Shown here piece by piece: positions 25,339 through 34,053 of a stretch of DNA of 64,000 nt (its first letter is position 1; every line of letters begins with the position of its first letter). This DNA comes from Leptolyngbya sp. 'hensonii' (GTDB lineage: Bacteria; Cyanobacteriota; Cyanobacteriia; GCF-001939115): contig NZ_MQTZ01000053.1 of NCBI RefSeq assembly GCF_001939115.1, forward strand, positions 29,256 to 93,255, read 5' to 3'. A program made the position numbers and the translations under genes. Under the pieces are notes generated by a model. It was not told where the DNA came from. It made no database searches and was given only the letters and a program-made list of their open reading frames with translations.

Positions 25339-26139
25339 TTATTCCCGATCGGATTTCAAAGAGAAGGGATCGAGCCAACCCAGAAGCGTGCGTTTCAGGT
25401 GGTTCAAATCCCGGTACACCTCCTGGCGCACCCACTGCCCGATCGCATCCAGAGGGGTGAAACTGGCTCCGGGCTGCCACTTCAGATCCTGACCCAGGGG
25501 TGTGAGATGGTTACCCCGCAATTTCTGTAGGGTCACCATGCCAGGGAAGCGATCGCTCAGCAGTCCTAACAGCCCCGCAGACTGGTCGATCGTGTCATCC
25601 GTGAACTGAACGAGCAGGTTCCGCTGCACCCGATAGCCCTGGGAAATCAGCACATTGGTCTCCAGGGGCGAGGGGGTAAACTCCACAGACATAGGCCCGG
25701 ACCACTGGGACCAAGTGGTAGAAAATTGCTCCAGCAGGGGAATGGCCTCTCTGGCGGCAGCGTTATTGTAGGACAGAAGCATATTGCCAGCCCGCTCCAC
25801 AGCAAACAGACTTCCGATCAGCAGGTGTAACTTACAGCCCATACTGTGACCCAGGCCATAGATCGGCAGGTAGCGTTGCGCCAACAGATCCCGGTCTTGC
25901 AACCGCACCAAAGCCCGCTCGAACTGGAGCAGCACCTCCTGGGCGATCGCCCGATGGTCGAAGGTATTGACAAATGGCGTGGCCACAATCACATAGCCCT
26001 GCTGGGCCAGATGCTCCAGCAGTAGCCGATAGGTCACCTGGGGTGCTCTGGCTACAAAAGCACCCCCTAGAAAGTGAACGATCGCCGTCTGGCGTCTGGG
26101 AACTAAGACCCAATTACCGGCAATTTCCTGCCAATCCAT
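25339..26139 (-). CDS. DUF1350 family protein (predicted alpha/beta hydrolase fold)
   Basis: The conserved protein starts at MDWQEIAGNWVLVP (ATG 26139-26137) and has 266 residues; the longer upstream frame overlaps the MscS gene and looks non-coding. DUF1350 proteins occur in cyanobacteria and plants. An alpha/beta-hydrolase-like nucleophile elbow GLGHSMGC (GxSxG type) lies near residue 110, and HFLGGAF near residue 30 may form the oxyanion region. Substrate and reaction are unknown. It lies 16 bases downstream of the MscS-like gene on the same strand and is probably co-transcribed. The plus-strand kinase converges on it, ending 45 bases away. Confidence 0.85.
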   Translation of the reverse strand: MDWQEIAGNWVLVPRRQTAIVHFLGGAFVARAPQVTYRLLLEHLAQQGYVIVATPFVNTFDHRAIAQEVLLQFERALVRLQDRDLLAQRYLPIYGLGHSMGCKLHLLIGSLFAVERAGNMLLSYNNAAAREAIPLLEQFSTTWSQWSGPMSVEFTPSPLETNVLISQGYRVQRNLLVQFTDDTIDQSAGLLGLLSDRFPGMVTLQKLRGNHLTPLGQDLKWQPGASFTPLDAIGQWVRQEVYRDLNHLKRTLLGWLDPFSLKSDRE

Positions 26140-26155
26140 AAATAATGACAAATTC

Positions 26156-27634
26156 CTAAATCCCAAAAATCGTTTGAATCCGCCGTCGAATCCAGGAAAA
26201 GGGCGTTTCACCCATCTGTTGCAACATCCCTTCATCCAGTAAACCGAGATCCTGTAACACTTGCTGCCGTTCTGCCAGTTTGTGGGCGATTTGCTCGGCC
26301 AGATCCCGATGCTGACCCAGCAGCTTCTGCAAATCCCCCCGATCGACCACAAATAAAATGGTATCTTCCATTGCCCGGACTGTGGCCGAGCGGGGAGTTC
26401 CTGTTAACAGGGCAATTTCTCCAAAAAACTCCCCTGTATGCAAGGTCGCAATATATTTGCTGATGCGCTGAGAAAGCACTTCCACAGAACCGGACAGAAT
26501 GATATAGAAAGATTCACCCGGATCATTCTCCTGGCAAATCACCTGGCCTTTGGAGTAGAACTCCCGATAGCCGTGTTCCACCAGAATCCGCAATTCGGCA
26601 TCGCTGCACTGCTCAAAGTAGGTGATCCGCCGCAACAACACCCGCAAAGTCCAGCCATGGGTGGACTGGGTGGTTAGTTTCAATGTGTCGAGGGAAATCC
26701 CCTCGCTCGCTAGCCCAGTTGTCGCTGATTCTGGCTCCTGGTGGGTATGCAGCATGGTCCCCAACTCCCGCAAATTGCGAATCCGCATATCCATCTGGGG
26801 CACCGGAATTTCGATGTGGCGTTTGCGAAATTCCTGCTCAATCAGAAAGTTGAGTGAACTCTTGACGTTGAAGGTTTCCGGCGGATCGCCAATCCACACG
26901 AGTAACTCAAACTTGAGGGCACTATCGCCAAAACCCGCCAACCAGACCTTGGGGGAAGGATGGGAGAGAACCTGGGATTCTTTGCGGGCTGCTGCCAGCA
27001 GAGCTTCTGTCACCGCCACTGGATCAGACTCATAGGCCACACCGACTGGAATATGGAGGCGATACTTCCGATCCTGGTAGCTCCAGTTCACCACCTGGTT
27101 CTCGATGAAGTAATTGTTGGGAACGATGACATACACATTGTCCAAGGTCCGAATCGTGGTCGATCGGATGGAAATTTTCTCTACTGTCCCTAGCAATTTC
27201 TCAACTTCGATAAAGTCGCCCACCTTAATCGGTCGCTCGAACAGGAGAGTAATGCCGCTAATGAAGTTACTGGCCAGACTCTGGAGCCCAAACCCAATCC
27301 CAATCCCCAGGACACCGGCCAGAACCGCCAGGGAACTCAGATTGAAGCCCAGGGACTGCAGCACAATCACTAATCCCAGGGCGATCAGGCCATAGCTGAC
27401 CCCCGTAGAGATAGCTTCTCGGGTCCCTCGATCAAGACCCAGTCGCGTCAGCAGGGTGAGGTTGATCCAATGGCTGAGCACACGGGCCAGGGTAAAAACC
27501 CCGATCGCCAGGGGAATCAAGATCAGGATGGAAGTCAGTGAGACTGGCTTCCCCCCCAACTCGAATAAGGGCATGGCCAGTACTTGAGCCAGCGTCATGC
27601 CCACCTGTTGCAAAAATTCAATCAGCCACATCAT
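26156..27634 (-). CDS. MscS-family channel with C-terminal cyclic-nucleotide-binding domain
   Basis: The 492-residue membrane protein has about three helices. The pore helix region is LAVLAGVLGIGIGFGLQSLA, followed by the MscS beta domain (RPIKVGDFIEVEKLLGTVEK, PNNYFIENQVVNWS) and the alpha/beta domain. Residues about 335-460 form a cyclic-nucleotide-binding domain (GQVICQENDPGESFYIILSG, and GEFFGEIALLTGTPRSATVR as the phosphate-binding cassette with Arg). This is the bCNG-like arrangement known from cyanobacteria, where many members respond to cyclic nucleotides more than to tension. It probably gates ion or solute release at the inner membrane under cAMP or cGMP. It is first in a pair with the DUF1350 gene. 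Confidence 0.93.
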   Translation of the reverse strand: MMWLIEFLQQVGMTLAQVLAMPLFELGGKPVSLTSILILIPLAIGVFTLARVLSHWINLTLLTRLGLDRGTREAISTGVSYGLIALGLVIVLQSLGFNLSSLAVLAGVLGIGIGFGLQSLASNFISGITLLFERPIKVGDFIEVEKLLGTVEKISIRSTTIRTLDNVYVIVPNNYFIENQVVNWSYQDRKYRLHIPVGVAYESDPVAVTEALLAAARKESQVLSHPSPKVWLAGFGDSALKFELLVWIGDPPETFNVKSSLNFLIEQEFRKRHIEIPVPQMDMRIRNLRELGTMLHTHQEPESATTGLASEGISLDTLKLTTQSTHGWTLRVLLRRITYFEQCSDAELRILVEHGYREFYSKGQVICQENDPGESFYIILSGSVEVLSQRISKYIATLHTGEFFGEIALLTGTPRSATVRAMEDTILFVVDRGDLQKLLGQHRDLAEQIAHKLAERQQVLQDLGLLDEGMLQQMGETPFSWIRRRIQTIFGI

Positions 27635-27883
27635 GGCCTATTCCAATACCCGTTTAAATTATGACTACGGCACATCTTGCTTGCCCAAGCATGGCAGGCA
27701 ACACTGCTAAATTTCGGTCAATTGCTGCCATCTCTGCATTGCCAGAGTTCCTCTATATCCCGATGTCCTTCCTTCAGAAGACTGAATTTGCTTGAATTTT
27801 AGTTCCTCCGCATAACTGATAACGGATTGCATGGGGTCTGCTACAATACTTCCGTTGCCTGACTAGTAGAGCAAGCAAAAAAT

Positions 27884-28387
27884 TTGAGCCAGTCTATAGA
27901 CCTACCCAGAGTAGACGATTTTCTCCAAGAATTGGCCGCGATTCAGCAGACCAGCTCCAAGCGAATTGCCCTTCTCGGTTCGCGCCATGTTCCGATTACG
28001 CACCAGCACCTCATTGAGATGATGAGTTATGCTCTGGTGCTGTCAGGCAATCGTCTGATCACTTCTGGCGCAACAGGGACAAATTCTGCGGCAATCCGGG
28101 GGGCCATGCGAGCCGATCCTAATTTGTTGACGGTCATTCTGCCCCAAAGCCTGGAACGCCAGCCCCGGGAATCTCGTGACCAGCTAGAGCAGGTGATGCA
28201 CCTGGTTGAGAGCCCAGAGAATGACACCCTTTCTCTGGCAGAGGCCAGTATCCTCTGCAACCAGGAAATTGTCTCCCGCTGCCAGCAACTGATCTGCTTT
28301 GCCTTTCACGATAGCAACACTCTACTCAAAACCTGTCAGTCAGCTGAAGATCAGCGTAAACTGGTCACCCTCTTCTACTTTGATTAG
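27884..28387 (+). CDS. DprA-like 'DNA recombination-mediator protein A' (Rossmann fold)
   Basis: The 167-residue protein is read from a TTG at 27884, chosen because the N-terminus MSQSIDLPRVDDF matches the start I know for cyanobacterial members. No ATG fits upstream of the conserved block, and no strong ribosome-binding site is present. The core (RIALLGSRHVPITHQHLIEM, YALVLSGNRLITSGATGTN, SLAEASILCNQEIVSRCQQL) resembles the DprA/SMF Rossmann fold that loads RecA on single-stranded DNA. It is only about half the size of full DprA and lacks its other domains. Whether it acts in recombination is uncertain. It is followed by yajQ after 21 bases, probably in one transcript. Confidence 0.8.
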   Translation: MSQSIDLPRVDDFLQELAAIQQTSSKRIALLGSRHVPITHQHLIEMMSYALVLSGNRLITSGATGTNSAAIRGAMRADPNLLTVILPQSLERQPRESRDQLEQVMHLVESPENDTLSLAEASILCNQEIVSRCQQLICFAFHDSNTLLKTCQSAEDQRKLVTLFYFD

Positions 28388-28408
28388 TTCCTGATTTCTT
28401 TTTTACCT

Positions 28409-28900
28409 ATGGCTTCGACGTTTTCATTCGATGTGGTGAGTGACTTTGATCACCAGGAGCTGGTGAATGCGATCGACCAGACCATCCGTGAGATTAAGAG
28501 TCGCTATGATCTGAAAGACACCCAGACCACTGTAGAGCTGGGTGAGGACGTTATTACGATCAATACCAACGGCGATTTAACCTTGGAAGCAGTGACAACC
28601 CTGCTACAAACCAAAGCAGCCAAGCGCAATCTCTCTCTGAAAATCTTTGATTACGGCAAAGTAGAATCTGCCAGCGGCAATCGGGTCCGCCAGGAAATTA
28701 AGTTGAAGAAAGGGATCAGCCAAGAAGTCGCCAAACAGATTTCCAAACTGATTCGAGATGAATTCAGTAAAATCCAGGCTTCCATTCAGGGAGATGCGGT
28801 TCGGGTAATCGCTAAATCGAAGGATGACCTGCAAGCAGTCATTCAGCGTCTGAAGCAGGAAGATTTTCCCATGGCCCTGCAATTTACCAATTATCGTTAG
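28409..28900 (+). CDS. yajQ: YajQ-family nucleotide (cyclic di-GMP)-binding protein
   Basis: The 163-residue protein has the YajQ duplicated ferredoxin-like fold: [20 protein letters not shown] at the N-terminus, [16 protein letters not shown], and the C-terminal repeat [20 protein letters not shown] ending in [11 protein letters not shown]. Full length for the family. Family members bind nucleotides, and in Xanthomonas one binds cyclic di-GMP and acts with a transcription factor; no DNA-binding partner is visible here. It is 21 bases downstream of the DprA-like gene and converges on the speD-like gene 15 bases away. Confidence 0.95.
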   Translation: MASTFSFDVVSDFDHQELVNAIDQTIREIKSRYDLKDTQTTVELGEDVITINTNGDLTLEAVTTLLQTKAAKRNLSLKIFDYGKVESASGNRVRQEIKLKKGISQEVAKQISKLIRDEFSKIQASIQGDAVRVIAKSKDDLQAVIQRLKQEDFPMALQFTNYR

Positions 28901-28915
28901 GGCTGGGGGCTGATT

Positions 28916-29305
28916 CTAGCCTGATGCTGACAGGTAGTGCCAAACTGGTGCAGGGTCAGTCGCCTTGACAGCCCTCAGGTTTGGATCCGTCAATTTTGCT
29001 GTCAGGAGTTCAGCCAGGTGCTCAGCCTTGTGCTGGTTCTCTTGCTGGTAATCACAAACATGGATATCGATCGCCACTTTCTGCAAGTCAGGCCAGAAGT
29101 GCAGGGCCACATGGGATTCTGCCAGTAACAAGGCAACTGAAATTCCCTGGGGTTGAAAGGTATGGGCCACCTCTCCTACGGCAGTGAGTTGAGCCGCGCT
29201 GACCGCTTCTTTCAGGAGCGCCAGAAAATCCACCTCCTGCCAGCTCACAAACCGGGGAGAAACTGTCAAAATGGCTGAAAGGTGATGGGATCTGATCACG
29301 GGCAA
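28916..29305 (-). CDS. speD: S-adenosylmethionine decarboxylase-like proenzyme
   Basis: The 129-residue protein uses a TTG start supported by GAGGG seven bases upstream. Its core LLAESHVALHFWPD keeps the Glu-Ser pair where AdoMet decarboxylases self-cleave to form the pyruvoyl cofactor. The His of the usual HTWPE motif and a Cys in AIDIHVCDYQ at the place of the catalytic Cys also remain. The enzyme would supply decarboxylated AdoMet for spermidine. Oddities are Phe for Thr and Asp for Glu in the HTWPE segment, so it may be a divergent branch. It is divergent from deoC and convergent with yajQ. The family is clear, exact activity less so. Confidence 0.82.
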   Translation of the reverse strand: MPVIRSHHLSAILTVSPRFVSWQEVDFLALLKEAVSAAQLTAVGEVAHTFQPQGISVALLLAESHVALHFWPDLQKVAIDIHVCDYQQENQHKAEHLAELLTAKLTDPNLRAVKATDPAPVWHYLSASG

Positions 29306-29386
29306 TTGTTTTCCCTCAGCAAGAAGACTTAAATAAGTTCAACATTGTACCGTCACCCAGAGAATGAATTTTCTCCAGCACACATC

Positions 29387-30061
29387 ATGGTTAAAACACA
29401 CTCAGATATCGATCTGGCCCTCTTTATTGAACAGGCCCTCTTAAATCCTTTTCTGACACCAGAGCAACTGGAACAGGGTTGCGAGGAGGCCGATCGGTTT
29501 CATTTTGCCACGGTCTGCGTTTATCCCAGTCAGGTCGAGCAATCGGCCAAGCTCCTCCATGGCAGATCGGTCAAAGTCTGCACCGTGATTGGATTTCCCA
29601 GTGGAGCCACCACCCCAGCCGTCAAGCTCTACGAGGCCCAAGAAGCGGTCGAACATGGGGCAACCGAACTGGATGTGGTGATTAATCTGGGCTGGCTACG
29701 GGCCGGGATGACCAAGGAACTGCATCGGGAACTGGCTGAGATTTGTGAGGCAACTGATTGTCTGGTCAAGGCCATTCTGGAAATGACGCTCCTGACCGAG
29801 GCTGAAAAACGGCTGGCTGTCGAGGTCTGTCTGGATGCGGGTGTCCGTTTTCTCAAAACCGGCACCGGTTGGGCCGGTGGGGCGCGGGTAGAGGATGTTC
29901 GTCTGCTCAGCCAATTGGTTCAGGAACAGGTGGGCATCAAGGCTGCTGGGGGGATTCGCACCGCCGAACACGCCCTGGAGCTGATTCTGGCCGGAGCAAC
30001 TCGCCTGGGGACTTCTCGCGGCCCCGATATCCTGCATCAGCGCAATACCTCCGAACCATGA
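29387..30061 (+). CDS. deoC: Deoxyribose-phosphate aldolase
   Basis: The 224-residue TIM-barrel enzyme splits 2-deoxyribose 5-phosphate into glyceraldehyde 3-phosphate and acetaldehyde. Key parts are [38 protein letters not shown], the Schiff-base Lys in [13 protein letters not shown], and the second active-site Lys in [12 protein letters not shown] 29387 fits the family start; an in-frame TTG upstream is less likely. The stop overlaps the recO start as ATGA (30058-30061), so deoC, recO and the MFS gene form a translationally coupled run. Confidence 0.95.
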   Translation: MVKTHSDIDLALFIEQALLNPFLTPEQLEQGCEEADRFHFATVCVYPSQVEQSAKLLHGRSVKVCTVIGFPSGATTPAVKLYEAQEAVEHGATELDVVINLGWLRAGMTKELHRELAEICEATDCLVKAILEMTLLTEAEKRLAVEVCLDAGVRFLKTGTGWAGGARVEDVRLLSQLVQEQVGIKAAGGIRTAEHALELILAGATRLGTSRGPDILHQRNTSEP

Positions 30062-31020
30062 GCCAGACCTACAGTGCCACTGGAATTAATCTGAAAACCA
30101 TGCCGTTGGGGGAAGCCGATCGGCTCCTCACCGTACTGACGCGCGAACATGGTCTGATTCAGGCGGTAGCACCCGGATCTCGGAAAACGAAATCTAGCCT
30201 GTCAGGACGGAGTGGGTTGTTTGTGGTCAACCGCCTTTTTCTCGTCAAGGGTCGATCGCTAGATAAAATCACCCAGGCCGAAACGCTGGAATCTTACCCC
30301 GGTCTGGCCCAGGATTTGTGCAAACTCACCGCCAGCCAGTATCTGGCAGAACTGGTTCTCTATCAGGCACTCAGCCACCAGCCTCAGGAAGAGTTATTTT
30401 GCCTGTTGACCGAACACCTGAGTCGGCTGGAAGCTGCGGCCAGTCGGCTGGGTAATCAGGTTGCTGGCCTCCCAACCCTGGCCCTACTGGTCCATGGAAC
30501 CTTCCATTTGTTGGCACTGGCGGGCATTGCTCCTCACGTTCAGGTATGCTGTGTAACGAGAGGTCCGGTTGTTCCAAATTTTACGAATCCAAACTGGCGT
30601 ATCGGGTTTAGTATGGCTGCGGGCGGTATCATCAGTCTGTCTGCTCCAACAACCGTCGCCTCCAGATCAGGTCTACTCCATCCGGCTGATCCGCCGTCTA
30701 TCCCAAATCTGGTATCTGGGGATAGCCGTGCAGAGTCTCCAGGAAAGCGGGAAAGCAAGCCAGCAGTTCGAGCCGATTTTCGGCTGCGGGCGGCAGAACT
30801 TGCTATTCTGCAAAGGCTAGCCGAGCCTAGTCCACTTGATTTAGATGAGTTGGGGTTAACAGCAAGCCAGCTATTTCTCTCCGGGCAGACCTGGCTAGCC
30901 GTGGAACGGGTACTACGCCAGCATGCCCAATATCAGTTCGATCGGCCCATTCGATCGGCCAGCCTGGTGGAAACCTGTTTTTCGGGTTTAGCGACCTTTC
31001 CTCACAGTCCCAAATCATGA
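30058..31020 (+). CDS. recO: DNA repair protein RecO
   Basis: The 320-residue protein starts at the ATG overlapping the deoC stop. The frame is open farther upstream inside deoC, but [20 protein letters not shown] is the true OB-fold N-terminus. RecO helps load RecA at gaps together with RecF and RecR. N-terminal OB fold: [35 protein letters not shown]. The helical domain follows from about 95. After [16 protein letters not shown] the protein carries a Ser/Pro/Arg-rich stretch of about 70 residues (about 190-260) before the final helices ([15 protein letters not shown]). The four Cys of a zinc finger are absent. The stop overlaps the next gene's start. Confidence 0.9.
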   Translation: MSQTYSATGINLKTMPLGEADRLLTVLTREHGLIQAVAPGSRKTKSSLSGRSGLFVVNRLFLVKGRSLDKITQAETLESYPGLAQDLCKLTASQYLAELVLYQALSHQPQEELFCLLTEHLSRLEAAASRLGNQVAGLPTLALLVHGTFHLLALAGIAPHVQVCCVTRGPVVPNFTNPNWRIGFSMAAGGIISLSAPTTVASRSGLLHPADPPSIPNLVSGDSRAESPGKRESKPAVRADFRLRAAELAILQRLAEPSPLDLDELGLTASQLFLSGQTWLAVERVLRQHAQYQFDRPIRSASLVETCFSGLATFPHSPKS

Positions 31021-32669
31021 TGCGATTGTCTGACTCTGATTCATCGATCCAGTTCATGGCATCCTCTGGCCTACCCGGTTCTCCCCTGGGTGCCAGGAAC
31101 AGGCTGAGTTCTGACGATAATGGTATTTCCCCTGCCTTTGCGACGAATGGTCGATCGGCATCCGATCACCCTCCCCACCTTGCCTATCCCCTGCCAGAGT
31201 CACCCCCAGAGTTAGAAGCTACCCCTGGCAGCCAGCCTTCCGAGCCAGCACCCATAGAAGGCTCCCCGGCTGAGGATCTTAGTCTGGAGCCTGTGGCCCC
31301 TACAACGCGGTCTCCTGCCGACACCCCTGCTACAACGGCAGAGGCTGCTATCACACCATCTCCTGCCAAAGCCGGGAAGAAGAGGACAAGAGATCACGGC
31401 TTCCTGCCCGTACTGAAAAACCTGAATTTTCTGGCCCTGTGGAGTGGGCAGGTTTTCTCCCAGTTAGCGGATAAGGTCTATCTGGTGTTGATGATCGCGC
31501 TGATTGACACCCATTTTCAGGCGGCAGATCAAACCATCAGCGGTTGGGTCTCTTCGATCATGATTGCGTTTACGATCCCGGCTGTTCTGTTTGGCTCGAT
31601 TGCAGGGGTCTATGTCGATCGGTGGCCGAAAAAGCTGGTTCTGGTCACCACGAACCTGATTCGGGGAGCCTTGGTTCTGTCCCTGCCGTTTCTCCTGTGG
31701 ATTTCCAAAGGCTGGTCGCCCCTATCGGGATTACCCCTCGGGTTCTGCCTGCTCCTGGTAATCACCTTCCTGGTGTCCACCCTGACCCAATTCTTCGCCC
31801 CCGCAGAGCAAACCGCCATTCCCCTGCTGGTCGCCAAACGCCATCTCCTACCCGCCAATTCCCTCTACACCACCACCATGATGGCGTCAGTGATTGTCGG
31901 TTTTGCCGTGGGGGAGCCCTTGCTGGCGATCGCAGATCACCTGATGAGCCAGATTTTCCATGGCCCAGAGATTGGTAAGGAAATCCTGGTGGGGAGTGGG
32001 TATGTCATTGCCGGTCTGTTGTTGTTGCTGATCCGGCCCCATGAAAAGATTGACCCAGTCGAGTTTGAATCCATCCATGTCGGGCAGGATATCCGGGATG
32101 GGCTGCAATATCTGCGGGAACATACTCGGGTCCGCAATGCCCTGATTCAACTGGTGATTCTGTTCTCAATTTTTGCCGCTCTGGCGGTGCTGGCCGTCCG
32201 TCTGGCTGAACTAATTCCCGGCATGAAGCCCTCCCAGTTTGGTTTTCTTCTGGCAGCGGGGGGCGTTGGCACAGGCTGTGGGGCAGCGATCGTCGGCTAT
32301 TTCGGTAAGCGCTTAGGCACCCATACTCAACTGAGTTTGTATGGCTCCTTGGGGGTTGCCGCCGCTCTCGTTGGCCTCTCGTTGTTTTCCTTGAAACTCT
32401 GGATCGTGCTGCCTTTGCTGGCTGTTCTGGGGGGATTCTCTGCTCTGGTCGGGGTCCCTATGCAAACCACGATTCAAGCAGAAACCCCCGAGGAGATGCG
32501 CGGCAAGGTTTTTGGCCTCCAGAACAATGCCATCAATATTGCCCTCACCCTTCCTCTGGCCCTGGCAGGCGTGGCGGAAACCTTTCTGGGCCTTCAGACT
32601 GTATTTATGGGTCTGGCTGTGATTTCGATCGCAGGCGGCCTATTAACCTGGTATATTTCCGGTAAGTAA
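31017..32669 (+). CDS. MFS transporter with long disordered N-terminal extension
   Basis: The 550-residue protein starts with ATG 31017, overlapping the recO TGA. About 125 N-terminal residues are rich in Pro, Ser, Ala and Glu and look disordered (SPPELEATPGSQPSEPAP). A major-facilitator domain follows from FLPVLKNLNFLALWSGQVFS, with about 10-12 membrane helices and the loop motif YVDRWPKKLVLVTTNLIRGA typical of MFS exporters. The substrate is unknown. Such proteins follow recO in other cyanobacteria as far as I recall. Third gene of the coupled deoC-recO-MFS run; the N-terminal extension is unusual and may be partly a consequence of the overlapped start. Confidence 0.9.
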   Translation: MMRLSDSDSSIQFMASSGLPGSPLGARNRLSSDDNGISPAFATNGRSASDHPPHLAYPLPESPPELEATPGSQPSEPAPIEGSPAEDLSLEPVAPTTRSPADTPATTAEAAITPSPAKAGKKRTRDHGFLPVLKNLNFLALWSGQVFSQLADKVYLVLMIALIDTHFQAADQTISGWVSSIMIAFTIPAVLFGSIAGVYVDRWPKKLVLVTTNLIRGALVLSLPFLLWISKGWSPLSGLPLGFCLLLVITFLVSTLTQFFAPAEQTAIPLLVAKRHLLPANSLYTTTMMASVIVGFAVGEPLLAIADHLMSQIFHGPEIGKEILVGSGYVIAGLLLLLIRPHEKIDPVEFESIHVGQDIRDGLQYLREHTRVRNALIQLVILFSIFAALAVLAVRLAELIPGMKPSQFGFLLAAGGVGTGCGAAIVGYFGKRLGTHTQLSLYGSLGVAAALVGLSLFSLKLWIVLPLLAVLGGFSALVGVPMQTTIQAETPEEMRGKVFGLQNNAINIALTLPLALAGVAETFLGLQTVFMGLAVISIAGGLLTWYISGK

Positions 32670-32676
32670 CAAAATT

Positions 32677-32730
32677 TGAACTTAAGTTTTTGAATTTTTA
32701 GATTTAAGTTCAGAACTTAAAGTTTTTGAC
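32677..32730. repeat. AT-rich inverted and direct repeats before a GT4 gene
   Basis: TGAACTTAA (32677-32685) is the exact reverse complement of TTAAGTTCA (32704-32712). GAACTTAAGTTTTTGA (32678 on) recurs almost exactly as GAACTTAAAGTTTTTGA at 32713 on. The block lies between the MFS stop and the GT start and may be a terminator or operator; no protein is encoded. Confidence 0.6.
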
Positions 32731-32748
32731 TTATCGGTGAGATTCGGC

Positions 32749-33891
32749 ATGCATATCGCTTGGCTTGGCAAAAAATCGCCCTTCTGCGGTAACGTCACCT
32801 ATGGACGGGAAGTCACAAACGCCCTGTTAGACCGGGGGTATCAGGTCAGTTTTCTCCACTTCGCCCAGGAAGAGCAAGCAGAAGATATCTGGCCCGATTA
32901 TCAGGAAGTGTCTATCCCCTGCCTGTACAAGTCCACCATCTACACCATCCCCACCCTCAAGTCCAGCAAGATTCTCGCCCAGGCGCTCAAAGCCCTGAAA
33001 CCAGATCTGGTCCATGCTTCTCTCACGCTCTCGCCGCTGGATTTCGTCTTACCCGAAATCTGTGAAGAGCTGGACTTACCCCTGGTGGCGACCTTTCATC
33101 CCCCCTTTGATCTCAAGCGGCGTAATCTTACTTCCAGCACCCAGCATCTGACCTATCAGTTCTATGCGCCCTTCCTGGCTAACTACGACTGCACGATCGT
33201 ATTCTCTCGCATCCAACGGGATTTACTGATCCGGTTGGGGGTGCCTGCAGACCGGTTGGTGGTGATCCCCAACGGTGTGGATGTCCAGAAATATTCTCCC
33301 GGTCCCTCCAACCTGAAAGCAGAACTGGGGGTAGAACGGGTTTTTGTGTATCAGGGCCGGATTGCTCCAGAAAAGAATGTGGAAGCCCTTCTGCGAGCCT
33401 GGAAACGATTAAATATGGGGCCTGATAGCAAGCTGCTGATTGTGGGTAACGGCCCCCTGGCCACCACCCTGATGCCCTTCTATGGCCCAGAACACGGAAT
33501 CCTGTGGCTGGGCTTCATTGGGGATGAACAACGGCGGATTGAAATTCTTCGGGGAGCCGATGTGTTCATTCTCCCTTCTCTAGTGGAAGGATTATCCCTG
33601 TCTCTGCTGGAAGGGATGGCCTGTGGGGCTGCCTGTCTGGCCACGGATGCGGGTGCCGATGGAGAAGTCCTGGAAAAGGGAGCAGGCATCGTCCTGAGCA
33701 CCGATCGAGTATCCAGCCAACTGCAAACGCTACTGCCCCTATTTCAACATCAACCTGAGCTGGCTCCGATTATGGGCCGCAAAGCTCGCCAGCGGGTGCT
33801 GGAGCATTACACCCTGGATCGCAATATCAGCCGCCTGGAAGATCTGTATAGCTTGATGCTGCGCCAGCCCAAGATGCAGTTGAGCTATTAA
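32749..33891 (+). CDS. GT4-family glycosyltransferase (possible glycolipid synthase)
   Basis: The 380-residue GT-B protein starts at ATG 32749 (MHIAWLGKKSPFCGNVTYG); an in-frame GTG four codons earlier is the alternative. Acceptor domain: FCGNVTYGREVTNALLDRGY, HASLTLSPLDFVLPEI, VATFHPPFD. Hinge: VVIPNGVDVQKYSPG. Donor domain: GRIAPEKNVEALLRAWKRL and the E-x7-E motif in SLVEGLSLSLLEGMACGAA. The N-terminal motif is very conserved in cyanobacteria and recalls glycolipid galactosyltransferases such as the cyanobacterial DgdA family, but I am not sure and give no symbol. It stands alone between two stem-loop regions. Confidence 0.88.
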   Translation: MHIAWLGKKSPFCGNVTYGREVTNALLDRGYQVSFLHFAQEEQAEDIWPDYQEVSIPCLYKSTIYTIPTLKSSKILAQALKALKPDLVHASLTLSPLDFVLPEICEELDLPLVATFHPPFDLKRRNLTSSTQHLTYQFYAPFLANYDCTIVFSRIQRDLLIRLGVPADRLVVIPNGVDVQKYSPGPSNLKAELGVERVFVYQGRIAPEKNVEALLRAWKRLNMGPDSKLLIVGNGPLATTLMPFYGPEHGILWLGFIGDEQRRIEILRGADVFILPSLVEGLSLSLLEGMACGAACLATDAGADGEVLEKGAGIVLSTDRVSSQLQTLLPLFQHQPELAPIMGRKARQRVLEHYTLDRNISRLEDLYSLMLRQPKMQLSY

Positions 33892-33935
33892 TGATAAAGT
33901 GATCGGATGCTCCTTTCCAGTTCAAAATAGAGAGG

Positions 33936-33963
33936 ATACCCACCCCGATGCATGGGTGGGTAT
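33936..33963 (+). terminator. Stem-loop after the GT4 gene
   Basis: ATACCCACCC (33936-33945) pairs perfectly with GGGTGGGTAT (33954-33963) around an eight-base loop, about 45 bases after the glycosyltransferase stop. The following TGG rather than a T run makes it an imperfect intrinsic terminator. Confidence 0.6.
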
Positions 33964-34053
33964 TGGTATGGGCAAGCATTATTGTTCGTCCACAATTAAA
34001 AATTGTCCATCCCTTCAGCTTGATTTATTTGCCGCATCCCGTAGGAGAGTTCC

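Noticed and set aside
29869..30057. 63-codon N-terminal extension of recO
   Set aside because: It lies within deoC, is rich in Gly/Arg/Ser and precedes the true RecO OB-fold start that overlaps the deoC stop by ATGA.
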